From UBA4582 sp047629195 (GTDB taxonomy: Bacteria > Pseudomonadota > Gammaproteobacteria > Pseudomonadales > Azotimanducaceae): a DNA stretch of 64,000 nucleotides. Shown in pieces: positions 25,174 through 33,341 of the stretch. Position numbers and translations under genes: made by a program. Below the pieces are notes generated by a model. That model ran no database searches and was not told the origin of the DNA. It worked only from the letters and a program-made list of their open reading frames with translations. The DNA lies in assembly GCA_047629195.1 (NCBI GenBank), contig JBLHWY010000003.1, forward strand, positions 41,759 through 105,758, read 5' to 3'. Numbering within the stretch: position 1 is the stretch's first letter; every line of letters begins with the position of its first letter.

Positions 25174-27414
25174 CTAAATCAGCATAAACCCTTGCTCGCT
25201 CAATGGCATTGAGCGAATTCGAGTCCCTGTTGCAGTAAATATTGCATTAGTAATCGCGGGTGCTAGCGGAGGTAATGCGGGTTCGCCTAAACCCGTTGGG
25301 CGGTTGTCACTTTGAATAAAATGAACGTCTACTTCGGGCGTTTGACCAATTCGCATCACTTTATAGCTATCGAAATTATCCTGTTGGATAATGCCATCCT
25401 TCATCGTGATTTGCTGCATTGCCATCGTGCTAAGGCCATCAATCACGGAGCCCTGAACTTGGCTAGTGGCACCACTCATGTTGATAATAGGACCCACGTC
25501 GACAGCAACGGTCACCTTGTTGACGCGGAAGTTTCGATTGGCGTCTACCGTGACTTCTGCCACTTCTGCCACATGCGCTGCGTGGCAAAAGTAAAATGAC
25601 AATCCTAACGCCGTTCCTTTGGGCATGGATTTACCCCAGCCAGATTTTGCAGCCGCAAGCTTAATCACATCAATGGCACGACCAGTATTAAGTGAATTAA
25701 CGTCACCTTCTTTTATCCATCGCCGCGATCCCATTAATTCCAACAGAAACTCTACGTGATCGCGATCTGCGAGCACTGCCATCTCATGCAGAAAGCTTTG
25801 TTCAACGAATGCGTTGGTATTCGAACCAGGGGCTCGCCATGCGCCGCAGGGCGTTTGTACTGGCATCATTGACTGAGTCACCCGAGCGTTTTCGAGTGCA
25901 ACCATTGAGAATTCGTTACCGCGTAAGCCGGAACCAATTACTGGCTTCTCATTGTTGGCAAAACCAATATAATGTTGATCCCAGGCGGCAAGTTTGCCTT
26001 TTGAATCAACGGCTGCTTTCATGTTTTGGAAGCCGCCGACGCGAAAGAAATCATTGTGAATATCATCGGTTCTTGTCCAGGTTAGCTTCACTGGTACGCC
26101 GGCATGGTGCGATATCGCCATTGCTTCAGAGGCAAAGTCGTGAACTGCGCGCCGACCAAAGCCGCCGCCCATTCTAGTTGGGTTGACCTTGACGTTCTCC
26201 TGTTTAACCCCAAGCATGTTTGCTGCAATCTCTTTGACCTGACCTGGAAATTGGCTCGGAATCCACAGTTCCATTGTGTCAGGTTTGCCGTTGCGACCCT
26301 TTCTGAAGTCGGCAGTACAGTTCATTGGCTCCATGCAGACGTGTGCAACGTAAGGAAACTGATAGAACGCCTCGATTGCCTGATTGTTTTTGTCCGCTAG
26401 CGCAGCGTCGACTCCCGGTCCTTCAAGGCTAACTTTGCCGCCTCCTTGGCCCGCGATCTTCTGAGCTTGTTCTACCATCTCAGACCAATCGTCATGGGAA
26501 ACTGATGACTCGTCCCATTTTACATTGAGTTTTTGTTTCGCGTTGAAAACTGACCAGGTATCCTCGCCGATAATAGCAACTCCGCCGCGTAGCACGGCCA
26601 AACCTTTCAGAAAACCCATGGTGGCAATGCCCGCTTTCTCGTCAGGTTCAAGAATAAAAGCATGGGTAATACCGGGTAGCTTCTTAATTTCTGATTCGTT
26701 GAAGCTGATTGCAACGCCGCCGATTCTCGGGCCTCGTGTGTAGGAGGCGTATTTCATGTCAGGGACATCAACATCGATACCAAACTGAGATTGACCTGTG
26801 GCGATAACAAGGTTATCGACCCCGCCGACAGTAGTGCCGATAATGGTGTATGAACGGGGGTCTTTGAATGAGAGGGTTTCAGGGTCAGGGATCGGCTGTT
26901 TGACAGCAAGTGCTGCTAATTGACCAAACGTCAGGCTTTGACCGGATACGTGGACGACTTTACTATCACGTGCCTCTAGATCTTTCCTTTCAACCTCCAT
27001 CGATTCCGATGCTGCACCGATCAGCATTTCTCGAGCAGATGCGCCCATTTTGCGCATCGTATCGAAGTTTCTGGGAATGGAGGTTGAGCCGCCGGCGCCC
27101 TGCATACCGAATTTGTCCGCATCAAGGGTGGCGTCAAGTACTTGTACATCTTCCCACTTAGCACCCATTTCCTCAGCAATAATCATCGGTAGCGCTGTTT
27201 TTACGCCCTGACCCATTTCTGGTGTCGCTGAGTAAATGGTGATTTTACCATCTGAGGCTATTTGCACGAAAACGTTGAGTTCTTTTGAGCCAACGAGAGT
27301 ACCCAACTCCTGTGCATTTGCGAATGATGCGAGGTTAAGTTCCAGCATCAGTCCGCCGCCGGCAAGGGCAGAAGCCTTTAGGAAGTTGCGGCGATTTATT
27401 AGTTCAATCGTCAT
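25174..27414 (-). CDS. Molybdopterin-binding large subunit, isoquinoline 1-oxidoreductase beta type (Tat-exported)
   Basis: A 746-residue catalytic subunit of a xanthine-oxidase-family hydroxylase. The N terminus carries a twin-arginine signal (NRRNFLKASALAGGG), so the enzyme is periplasmic or membrane-associated. Cofactor segments: TPEMGQGVKTALPMIIAEE, ARVTQSMMPVQTPCGAWRAP, MGGGFGRRAVHDFASEA, and the end GLGEPALPPLAPAITNAI with the Glu expected to act as base. It pairs with the [2Fe-2S] subunit encoded upstream, sharing one base (TAATG). There is no FAD subunit, as in isoquinoline 1-oxidoreductase and aldehyde oxidases of this branch, which pass electrons to the respiratory chain. The substrate is probably an N-heterocycle or aldehyde. 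Confidence 0.93.
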   Translation of the reverse strand: MTIELINRRNFLKASALAGGGLMLELNLASFANAQELGTLVGSKELNVFVQIASDGKITIYSATPEMGQGVKTALPMIIAEEMGAKWEDVQVLDATLDADKFGMQGAGGSTSIPRNFDTMRKMGASAREMLIGAASESMEVERKDLEARDSKVVHVSGQSLTFGQLAALAVKQPIPDPETLSFKDPRSYTIIGTTVGGVDNLVIATGQSQFGIDVDVPDMKYASYTRGPRIGGVAISFNESEIKKLPGITHAFILEPDEKAGIATMGFLKGLAVLRGGVAIIGEDTWSVFNAKQKLNVKWDESSVSHDDWSEMVEQAQKIAGQGGGKVSLEGPGVDAALADKNNQAIEAFYQFPYVAHVCMEPMNCTADFRKGRNGKPDTMELWIPSQFPGQVKEIAANMLGVKQENVKVNPTRMGGGFGRRAVHDFASEAMAISHHAGVPVKLTWTRTDDIHNDFFRVGGFQNMKAAVDSKGKLAAWDQHYIGFANNEKPVIGSGLRGNEFSMVALENARVTQSMMPVQTPCGAWRAPGSNTNAFVEQSFLHEMAVLADRDHVEFLLELMGSRRWIKEGDVNSLNTGRAIDVIKLAAAKSGWGKSMPKGTALGLSFYFCHAAHVAEVAEVTVDANRNFRVNKVTVAVDVGPIINMSGATSQVQGSVIDGLSTMAMQQITMKDGIIQQDNFDSYKVMRIGQTPEVDVHFIQSDNRPTGLGEPALPPLAPAITNAIFTATGTRIRSMPLSEQGFMLI

Positions 27415-27929
27415 TAGGTAGCACCTCCAGTCTTATCTACACCGGTCGGTGCAGCAGCGCTCTTGTCAGCAGAGTAGTAGGACGCCGCGGAATGGACTGC
27501 CTGTCTGATTCTGATATAAGTGCCGCAGCGACAGTAGTTGCCAGCTAGGGCTTCATCAATGTCAGCATCACTCGGTTTACTATTGGCTGATAGTAAAGCA
27601 GCGGCGCTCATGATTTGTCCCGCCTGGCAGTAGCCACATTGGGGGACGTCATGATCGATCCAAGCGGTTTGTAGCGGATGAAGATTGCCGCCGTCAGCCA
27701 GACCCTCAATTGTTGTCACAGCGCCGGCTACTGCGGATATTGGCAGTACGCACGATCGCACGGGATCGCCATCCAGGTGAACAGTACAAGCACCGCATTG
27801 TGCAATGCCACAGCCAAATTTTGTTCCTGTCAATTTAAGTTTGTCACGCAGGACCCACAAAAGTGGCATTTCTGGACTAACATCCACCACCTGACGCTCG
27901 CCATTTACCGTTAATGTATATTTGCTCAT
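27414..27929 (-). CDS. (2Fe-2S)-binding small subunit, isoquinoline 1-oxidoreductase alpha type
   Basis: A 171-residue iron-sulfur subunit. The plant-type cluster is GCGIAQCGACTVHLDG with a fourth Cys in PVRSC; the second cluster is CGYCQAGQIMSAA and NYCRCGTYIRIRQAV, with CRCGTY replacing the CRCTGY of three-subunit relatives, which fits the two-subunit branch. It lacks its own signal and would be carried across the membrane with the Tat-bearing large subunit. A short Ala/Ser/Gly-rich tail extends beyond the usual end. AAGG precedes the ATG. The region upstream holds an inverted repeat (27966-27982) suited to an operator. Confidence 0.94.
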   Translation of the reverse strand: MSKYTLTVNGERQVVDVSPEMPLLWVLRDKLKLTGTKFGCGIAQCGACTVHLDGDPVRSCVLPISAVAGAVTTIEGLADGGNLHPLQTAWIDHDVPQCGYCQAGQIMSAAALLSANSKPSDADIDEALAGNYCRCGTYIRIRQAVHSAASYYSADKSAAAPTGVDKTGGAT

Positions 27930-27965
27930 AGACCTTAGTGTTTTCCCCGTGGGTTTTTAATGTAG

Positions 27966-27982
27966 GTGACATTTGTTGTCAC
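27966..27982. promoter_or_regulatory. Inverted repeat GTGACA-N5-TGTCAC upstream of the hydroxylase operon
   Basis: Perfect 6-bp arms separated by five bases, 37 bases upstream of the small-subunit ATG on the minus strand. The spacing puts the two arm centres about one helical turn apart, as for a dimeric regulator. No regulator gene is adjacent. Confidence 0.4.
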
Positions 27983-28022
27983 GCAAGTAGGGATAGTGCC
28001 CTAAATGCGGAGTGCCAACAAT

Positions 28023-28042
28023 CAGTTACATACAGTTACATA
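28023..28042. repeat. Tandem 10-bp repeat
   Basis: CAGTTACATA occurs twice in direct succession, upstream of the hydroxylase operon. It could be a regulator site or a chance duplication. Confidence 0.35.
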
Positions 28043-28129
28043 TTTTGAACGTAGACTTACACTGCGGGTCTGCGCGGTGGTGACAGGTTCCTGAATTCAC
28101 TATGAAGCGTAAGCTGGGTTCATAGCAGG

Positions 28130-28151
28130 GCTTGAGTAGTGCTTGAGTAGA
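28130..28151. repeat. Tandem 11-bp repeat
   Basis: GCTTGAGTAG plus one base, twice in succession, just past the end of the small membrane protein gene. Probably a local slippage duplication. Confidence 0.3.
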
Positions 28152-28164
28152 GTTCAGAGCGAAT

Positions 28165-28554
28165 CTAGTCTAATGTTGCGCCGAGAAGTTGTTTTTCAAC
28201 AAAGCTGCGACCGAAATGATAACCCGCATAGCTCATGCCCAACCAAACCCAGCCGTTACTCATATCAATTTGGCCTGGCCAATAGGTAAACCAGATAATT
28301 GCCGCGACAAAATTCATGAATGAAGCCACAAAAAGTTTGATCAAACTCGCAAAACTCATGAGGTTCGTGATGGTGTGGAAACCTTCGATGCTGGCAATGA
28401 AGTTAATGACCTCTTGGATCTCGATTGCAAAAAAAGTCATTAGGGCTATGAGGCCATAAAAGCCACCGCCAAAGTTGACCCACTTGCGGTGTAAGTAGTT
28501 GTTGGCAGGCCTATCTTTTCTCTTTGTTTTTTTACTCGGTTTTGCACCGACAAT
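28165..28554 (-). CDS. Small membrane protein with a non-standard start
   Basis: From the first ATG (28440) the product is 91 residues with two or three hydrophobic segments (IKLFVASFMNFVAAIIWF and a Trp-rich end). The same frame reads on upstream as protein-like sequence, including RKWVNFGGGFYGLIAL and a lysine-rich segment AKPSKKTKRKD, up to a TAA at about 28563-28561, but contains no ATG, GTG or TTG. An ATT at 28554 is the only near-canonical start and gives 129 residues. Alternatively an ATG at 28577 in another frame would join it by a -1 shift in a run of seven A (minus strand, 28533-28527). An N-terminal point mutation is also possible. Family not recognised. Confidence 0.6.
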   Translation of the reverse strand: MVGAKPSKKTKRKDRPANNYLHRKWVNFGGGFYGLIALMTFFAIEIQEVINFIASIEGFHTITNLMSFASLIKLFVASFMNFVAAIIWFTYWPGQIDMSNGWVWLGMSYAGYHFGRSFVEKQLLGATLD

Positions 28555-28682
28555 GTCCCATTAGTTTTTCTTTTCATCGTTTATACCGATGAAACCATTT
28601 TTGAACGAATAAAAGGCAATGACCTATGTCATGACTGCAATAGGCAGAAAGGCACTCATTAGCGGTCTAAGGATGTCTAAAA

Positions 28683-29741
28683 TCATAAAGATTGATTGAA
28701 ATTGCTGACGAGTTGGTCGGTAAGAAACTGTTGGCTCTTTACCGTTGCTGTTTGTATTAATGATGCCAAGTATTCTGTTTGATCGATTTCCCTGCGATGG
28801 TGGCACCATCCGATTGCGGCGAGAGCTCGAATGAGTAAAAAAACGGGGATTTGATCTAATTGATTCTGTTCGAGGCTGCGAACCTGCAGATAACCAGCAA
28901 TCAGCTGATGATAGATGTGGCTAAAATCAGGGTGATCCTGAAAATTAAACAATGCAACTGCTAGTTCATAAGGATGCCAACCAAAACCCGCATCGTCAAA
29001 ATCTATCACGGTGATGTCTTGTGCTGACACTAGCAAATTTCCACCATGCAGGTCCGCATGGATCAAGCTGTAGTTATCTTGATTTTTTTCCAATCGATCG
29101 AGGTACGCATACAGCGCCTGCTTAACATGGGAAAACAGTGTTGTTTGTTCTGCTGAAAGCTCGGGTAGCGCCCAAAAAGGTCCCCAAAAAGGTGAGTCGC
29201 CCATGAAACCTTCGGCATCGAGATGATGACGGATGAAATTTGTTGGGATTTGCCAATTGCTAGATTGATTGTGGATTAACCCGGCGATGGTGCCGGTTTT
29301 GTTAATATAGTCAAACAGAAGCTGAGAGCCAGCCTGTTCAGGCTGTTGTTTAGATTGTTGTTGATCGACAAGCTCATGTAAAGATTGTCCGTCTAGCCAG
29401 GCCACGAGCCCAATCTGTCTGATATCTTCACTGTTCAAAACTGGGACTGGCTGATAGTAAGACCCATCTGGTTTAGGTTGACCAATAGGTACAAGAATTC
29501 CAGCTTTGTTTAGCGCAGAGGTCCAAGTTTGCTCGGATTCTAATGCTTGAATGCTGTGATATCCGGGTCTGTGAACACGAAGAGCAAATCGCTGACCTTC
29601 TAACGTATCGACCTGATAGACCAGGTTTTCACTTTGGGATATCAGCTCGACTTTATCTGCCTTAAGGTTCCAGGCATCTAATGCCTTAATACCGGCAATT
29701 TTTGCAAGTCTCGAAAGGTCTTTTGCTGAAGTTGTTGTCAT
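28683..29741 (-). CDS. APH-family small-molecule kinase (hydroxylysine/homoserine kinase-like)
   Basis: A 352-residue aminoglycoside-phosphotransferase-fold kinase. Motifs: FALRVHRPGYHS (ATP-binding lysine replaced by Arg in LRVHR, as in several members), SLIHADLHGGNLLVS with the catalytic Asp, and VIDFDDAGFGWHPYELAV with the metal-binding Asp. Antibiotic resistance is unlikely. Its start overlaps the stop of a class III aminotransferase with the GKPLGNG signature of phospho-lyases (ATGA, 29741-29738). That pairing matches the kinase plus phospho-lyase logic of hydroxylysine and ethanolamine phosphate breakdown: the kinase phosphorylates a hydroxyl amine that the next enzyme eliminates. Confidence 0.88.
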   Translation of the reverse strand: MTTTSAKDLSRLAKIAGIKALDAWNLKADKVELISQSENLVYQVDTLEGQRFALRVHRPGYHSIQALESEQTWTSALNKAGILVPIGQPKPDGSYYQPVPVLNSEDIRQIGLVAWLDGQSLHELVDQQQSKQQPEQAGSQLLFDYINKTGTIAGLIHNQSSNWQIPTNFIRHHLDAEGFMGDSPFWGPFWALPELSAEQTTLFSHVKQALYAYLDRLEKNQDNYSLIHADLHGGNLLVSAQDITVIDFDDAGFGWHPYELAVALFNFQDHPDFSHIYHQLIAGYLQVRSLEQNQLDQIPVFLLIRALAAIGWCHHRREIDQTEYLASLIQTATVKSQQFLTDQLVSNFNQSL

Positions 29742-31030
29742 TGGGGAAACGACGTCGACTTATTTTCCTTTAGGACATCTGTAAATATGTTTAGGAAGTA
29801 ATCAGCATCGGATTTGTTAAAAACTAAGGGTGGGCGAATTTTCAAGACATTCCCCTGTTGGCCGGCATTGCTGACAAGCACGCCTTTTTGCATAAGAAGG
29901 TCGGCCATATGTTTTGCGGCCTTTGGATCTGCAGCTTTTGTCGTTTTATTAGAGACCCATTCGATACCGATAAACAAACCCTGGTCTCTGATATCACCCA
30001 TGAAATCGTAATTTGCTGCAATCGATTTGATGTGTTCCGTCATATAGGCGCCGACTTCTCGAGCGTTTTGCTTCAGATTATCTTGTTCCAATATGTCGAG
30101 CACTGTATTGCCGGCAGCAGCCTGCAATGGGCTAGATGCAAAGGTATTGAAGTAACGAGTTTGTTGCCTGAACTGATCCACAATCTCAGCGGATGCCGCG
30201 GTTGCAGCTATCGGCATGCCGTTACCCAACGGTTTACCCATTGAAACGATATCGGGTACAAACCCCATCTTTTCATAGCCCCACCATTCTCCTGACCTAC
30301 ACACACCAGCCTGTACTTCATCGGCAATAAATACCCCCCCGGCTGCGTGTACCAGGTCAGCTGCACGAGCCATAAAATTATCGGGTATGTCAGGAAGACC
30401 TTCATTTGCCAGTAGAGAACAGAGCAATAGTCCGGCAAATGGGATGCCATCCTCTTTGAAGCTGTCAATTGTCTTTGCGAGCTCCGCAATATATCGATCA
30501 GCTAAATCGACACTATCGTCTCCTTCAATTGGCCGGTATGTCTGGGGAAAAGGAATGCTTCTGATTTCCGCTGTTGGATCTCGATAAACTTCAAGATGAC
30601 TGAGTTTTCTCACCTCTGCACTGTTGCCATGGTATGCCGCGTTCGAACAAATGATGCCGCGCCCTCCCGTAAAAAGCCGCGCCATCATTAGCGCAACTTC
30701 ATTTGCCTCAGTCCCTGTGCAGCTGAAAACGACCTTTTGAATGCCAGCGTGGTGGTGCCCGACCAAACGTTCACCATATTGAAGAATCGATTCATGGAGG
30801 TAGCGACTGTGCACATTGAGTGTGTTTGCTTGCTCGAATAGTGCTTGGGCAACGCGCGAATTGGCATGCCCGACACAGGGAACATTGTTATACATGTCCA
30901 GGTATTTTTTACCGTTTTCGTCGTATAGCCAAGCGCCATCGCCTCTTACAATATGTACCGGCGCGCTATAGAAAAGCGTCGCGTTTCCAAGGATCTTGTT
31001 ACGTCGTTCTAGCAAAGATGACTTATTCAT
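29738..31030 (-). CDS. Class III aminotransferase-fold PLP enzyme, probable phospho-lyase
   Basis: A 430-residue fold-type I PLP enzyme. The start is ATG 31030, five bases after the SDR stop; longer reading to 31099 overlaps that gene. Signature IADEVQAGVCRSGEWWGYE and the PLP lysine Lys266 in SMGKPLGNGMP are visible. The GKPxGNG form is that of AGXT2L1/AGXT2L2 enzymes (ethanolamine-phosphate and 5-phosphohydroxylysine phospho-lyases), not the usual SKxLGGG of omega-transaminases. The adjacent kinase, overlapping by four bases, supports a phosphorylated amino-alcohol substrate. An ordinary aminotransferase remains possible. Confidence 0.9.
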   Translation of the reverse strand: MNKSSLLERRNKILGNATLFYSAPVHIVRGDGAWLYDENGKKYLDMYNNVPCVGHANSRVAQALFEQANTLNVHSRYLHESILQYGERLVGHHHAGIQKVVFSCTGTEANEVALMMARLFTGGRGIICSNAAYHGNSAEVRKLSHLEVYRDPTAEIRSIPFPQTYRPIEGDDSVDLADRYIAELAKTIDSFKEDGIPFAGLLLCSLLANEGLPDIPDNFMARAADLVHAAGGVFIADEVQAGVCRSGEWWGYEKMGFVPDIVSMGKPLGNGMPIAATAASAEIVDQFRQQTRYFNTFASSPLQAAAGNTVLDILEQDNLKQNAREVGAYMTEHIKSIAANYDFMGDIRDQGLFIGIEWVSNKTTKAADPKAAKHMADLLMQKGVLVSNAGQQGNVLKIRPPLVFNKSDADYFLNIFTDVLKENKSTSFPQ

Positions 31031-31035
31031 TAGGG

Positions 31036-31818
31036 CTACCGTGGCGCGAATCGTTGACCTGCATCTACTCGTATTGTCGATCCATTCATCATTGCACATT
31101 CGAAGATAGCAATTGCCATCGTGGCAAATTCTTCTGGTTTACCCATTCGATGCGGAAACGCAGCATCTTTTGTCATGTTGTCGGAGCTTTCGACCGCGAT
31201 TCCAGCGGTAAGACCTGTTGCGAATAAACTTGGAGCAATTGTCATGCAGCGTATGCCCATGTTGCCGAGGTCTCTGGCCATTGTCAGGGTCATGGCTGAA
31301 ATACCACCTTTTGCAGCGCTATAAGCAACTTGGCCAATTTGGCCTTCAAATGCTGCGATAGATGAAGTGTTTATAAGTACGCCGCGTTCGCCGTCTTCAT
31401 TCGCATCGTTACTGGACATATGATGTGCAGCAGCGGTATTAATATTAAAAGATGCCACCAGGTTAAGCTCGAGAACTCTAGCAAATACGTCCGTGGGATG
31501 CCGTGTACCATCCTTTTTCACGGTGCGTTGTGCCGATCCGCCAACCGCCCTATTGCCGCCACCAGCAGTATTTAGGACGAAATGGAGTCCGCCCATATGG
31601 CCGACTGCATCGGCGATCATCTGATCTACGGTGACGTAATCTGTGACATCGCAAGGGTAGAACTGGGCGCCTAGTGAGGCTGCTACTTCTGCGCCATTAG
31701 AGGAGGGCAAATCGAGAATTGCAATCTCTCCGCCGCGACTCTTGAAACGTTCAGCTGTTGCTCGACACATGCCAGATGCACCACCTACGAATATTGCCTT
31801 ACTACCTAGAATTTCCAT
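31036..31818 (-). CDS. Short-chain dehydrogenase, 3-hydroxyacyl-CoA dehydrogenase type 2-like
   Basis: A 260-residue SDR. Cofactor site: AIFVGGASGMCRATAERF, ILDLPSSNGAEVA (Asp for NAD) and CDVTDY. Catalytic tetrad: Asn in VLELNLVASFN, Ser in LINTSSIAAFEG, Tyr and Lys in VAYSAAKGG. The LDLPSSNG and HRMGKPEEFA segments resemble the HSD17B10/type 2 3-hydroxyacyl-CoA dehydrogenase group. The usual NNAG is NTAGGGN. AGAGAG lies before the ATG. It is first in a three-gene leftward operon with the phospho-lyase and kinase, suggesting oxidation of the product of that pair, or simple co-regulation. Confidence 0.92.
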   Translation of the reverse strand: MEILGSKAIFVGGASGMCRATAERFKSRGGEIAILDLPSSNGAEVAASLGAQFYPCDVTDYVTVDQMIADAVGHMGGLHFVLNTAGGGNRAVGGSAQRTVKKDGTRHPTDVFARVLELNLVASFNINTAAAHHMSSNDANEDGERGVLINTSSIAAFEGQIGQVAYSAAKGGISAMTLTMARDLGNMGIRCMTIAPSLFATGLTAGIAVESSDNMTKDAAFPHRMGKPEEFATMAIAIFECAMMNGSTIRVDAGQRFAPR

Positions 31819-31892
31819 TATTTATCTCTCTTTAGGTTTCTTTAATAAAACAGTCATGTTTGCCAGTCTACATCCAACGTCACTTTTTTTCC

Positions 31893-31920
31893 TATCTGCT
31901 GGTTATCTGCTAGTTATCTG
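31893..31920. repeat. Three TATCTG direct repeats at 11-bp spacing
   Basis: TATCTG at 31893, 31904 and 31915, each 11 bases apart, within longer similar units (TTATCTGCTAGT-like). They lie 64-91 bases upstream of the hydroxylase FAD subunit start, on one face of the helix, as for a cooperative activator. TTGCTT and TACACT boxes follow at about 31923 and 31944 but are spaced 15 bases apart, so the promoter itself is unclear. Confidence 0.4.
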
Positions 31921-31983
31921 TTTTGCTTCTGGTCTACAAGCGATACACTCTAGTTTCAACATCAATAATAAATAGAGGGTTGT

Positions 31984-32838
31984 ATGAGATACGAATCACC
32001 GACGACCACCAAAGAGGCGGTCGCCCTCCTTTCGAAGGAAAAAGGTCAGGCCTATGTCCTCGCTGGTGGTACAGATCTGCTAGTGCGTTTACGAATGGAT
32101 ATGATTGAGCCGGACTTGATGGTCGATATCAAGCGCATTCCTGCCATGAGTGAAATCACTAAGTCCGCGACGGGTTTTAAAATCGGCTCAGCTGTATCCG
32201 GTTCTGCATTGGCTAAGAACAAGGCGTTGGTCAAAGCGTGGCCAGGCGTTGTTGAAGCGGCGAACCTTATTGGTTCGGATCAGATCCAGGGTCGTTGCAC
32301 TATGGCTGGCAATCTTTGTAATGCATCGCCCGCAGCTGACAGCGTGCCAGCATTGATAGCGGCGGGAGCGAAAGCAGTGATCGTGGGTAAGAAAAAGCGC
32401 ACTGTAGCGGTAGAGAAAGTCGTGCTAAGCCCGGGGCGAACGTGTCTCGAGAAGGGCGAGATTCTTGAATCCATAACGCTGCCTGTGCCGGCAAAGAATT
32501 CAGGTGATGCGTATCTTCGGTTTATACCAAGAACTGAAATGGATATTGCCGTTGTTGGTGTAGCGATCAGTCTGACTCTTAAAAGAGGGGTGGTTGATTC
32601 TGCTAGAGTTTCACTTGGTGCGGTTGCTCCAACGCCGCTGTTAGTAAAAGAAGCAGCAAAGGCTATTATTGGTACCAAACTTGATGACGATGCTTTAGAT
32701 GCATTAGCAGCGGCTTGTTCTGCGGCTTGTAATCCGATAGATGATAAGCGCGGCACCATTGAGTATCGACAGCGCGTGGCAGGTGTACTTGCCAAGCGAG
32801 CAGCAAAAATCGCCTATGAAAGAGCAGGAGGTAAGTGA
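31984..32838 (+). CDS. FAD-binding medium subunit of a xanthine-dehydrogenase-family enzyme
   Basis: A 284-residue flavin subunit (CoxM/HcrB type) of a cytoplasmic molybdenum hydroxylase. FAD-binding VLAGGTDLLVRLRM and TMAGNLCNASPAADSVPALIA are typical; the C-terminal domain begins around LRFIPRTEMDIAVVGVAISL. There is no extra iron-sulfur cysteine loop of the kind inserted in 4-hydroxybenzoyl-CoA reductase beta. AGAGG lies seven bases before the ATG. Its TGA overlaps the next ATG. Gene order FAD subunit, Fe-S subunit, Mo subunit, MoaD-like matches a single operon transcribed rightward from the promoter region with TATCTG repeats. Confidence 0.94.
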   Translation: MRYESPTTTKEAVALLSKEKGQAYVLAGGTDLLVRLRMDMIEPDLMVDIKRIPAMSEITKSATGFKIGSAVSGSALAKNKALVKAWPGVVEAANLIGSDQIQGRCTMAGNLCNASPAADSVPALIAAGAKAVIVGKKKRTVAVEKVVLSPGRTCLEKGEILESITLPVPAKNSGDAYLRFIPRTEMDIAVVGVAISLTLKRGVVDSARVSLGAVAPTPLLVKEAAKAIIGTKLDDDALDALAAACSAACNPIDDKRGTIEYRQRVAGVLAKRAAKIAYERAGGK

Positions 32839-33329
32839 TGGCAGGTGTACACGTAACAACGACAATTAATAGCGATCCAGTTGAGTATGTTTGTCCAGCG
32901 GATGAATCTTTGCTTGATGTACTTCGTGACCGCGTTGGACTGATGGGTGTTAAAGAAGGCTGTGGCACCGGTGACTGTGGTGCTTGTAGCATTACGTTGG
33001 ATGGTCAGCTCGTCTGCTCATGTCTCGTGCTTGGGGCTGAAGCAGAGGGTAGAGAGATCACGACGATTGAAGGCATGGCAGATGGCGAGAAATTGCATCC
33101 GCTGCAAAGGCAGTTTATCGATAATGCTGCGCTTCAGTGCGGGATATGCACACCTGGTTTTCTCATTGCAGCGAAAGCGTTGTTGGACGAGAACCTTGAA
33201 CCCACTGAAACAGAAATACGGTACGCGCTAGCGGGTAATCTTTGTCGATGTACAGGTTATGACAAGATCGTAAAGGCTGTTCAAGCCGCCGCAAAAGATC
33301 TGCGTAAGCAGAACAAAAAGAAAAAGTAG
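32838..33329 (+). CDS. (2Fe-2S) small subunit of a xanthine-dehydrogenase-family enzyme
   Basis: A 163-residue double [2Fe-2S] subunit. Clusters: EGCGTGDCGACSITLDG with CSCLVLG, then CGICTPGFLIAAKALL and NLCRCTGYDKIVKAV. I chose ATG 32838: AGGAGGT (32826-32832) sits five bases upstream and the ATG overlaps the preceding TGA; a GTG at 32835 is in frame but too close. No signal peptide, so the complex is cytoplasmic, unlike the Tat-exported relative at 25-28 kb. The lysine-rich tail is short and probably flexible. Confidence 0.95.
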   Translation: MAGVHVTTTINSDPVEYVCPADESLLDVLRDRVGLMGVKEGCGTGDCGACSITLDGQLVCSCLVLGAEAEGREITTIEGMADGEKLHPLQRQFIDNAALQCGICTPGFLIAAKALLDENLEPTETEIRYALAGNLCRCTGYDKIVKAVQAAAKDLRKQNKKKK

Positions 33330-33341
33330 GAGGTATTGACT

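Noticed and set aside
28000..28020. Sigma-54 promoter (TGGCAC on the minus strand at 28017-28012)
   Set aside because: The -12 element is missing: ATTT stands where TTGC is required at the correct distance.
28683..29741. Aminoglycoside resistance gene
   Set aside because: The APH fold is shared with metabolic kinases, and the tight link with a phospho-lyase-type gene points to catabolism.
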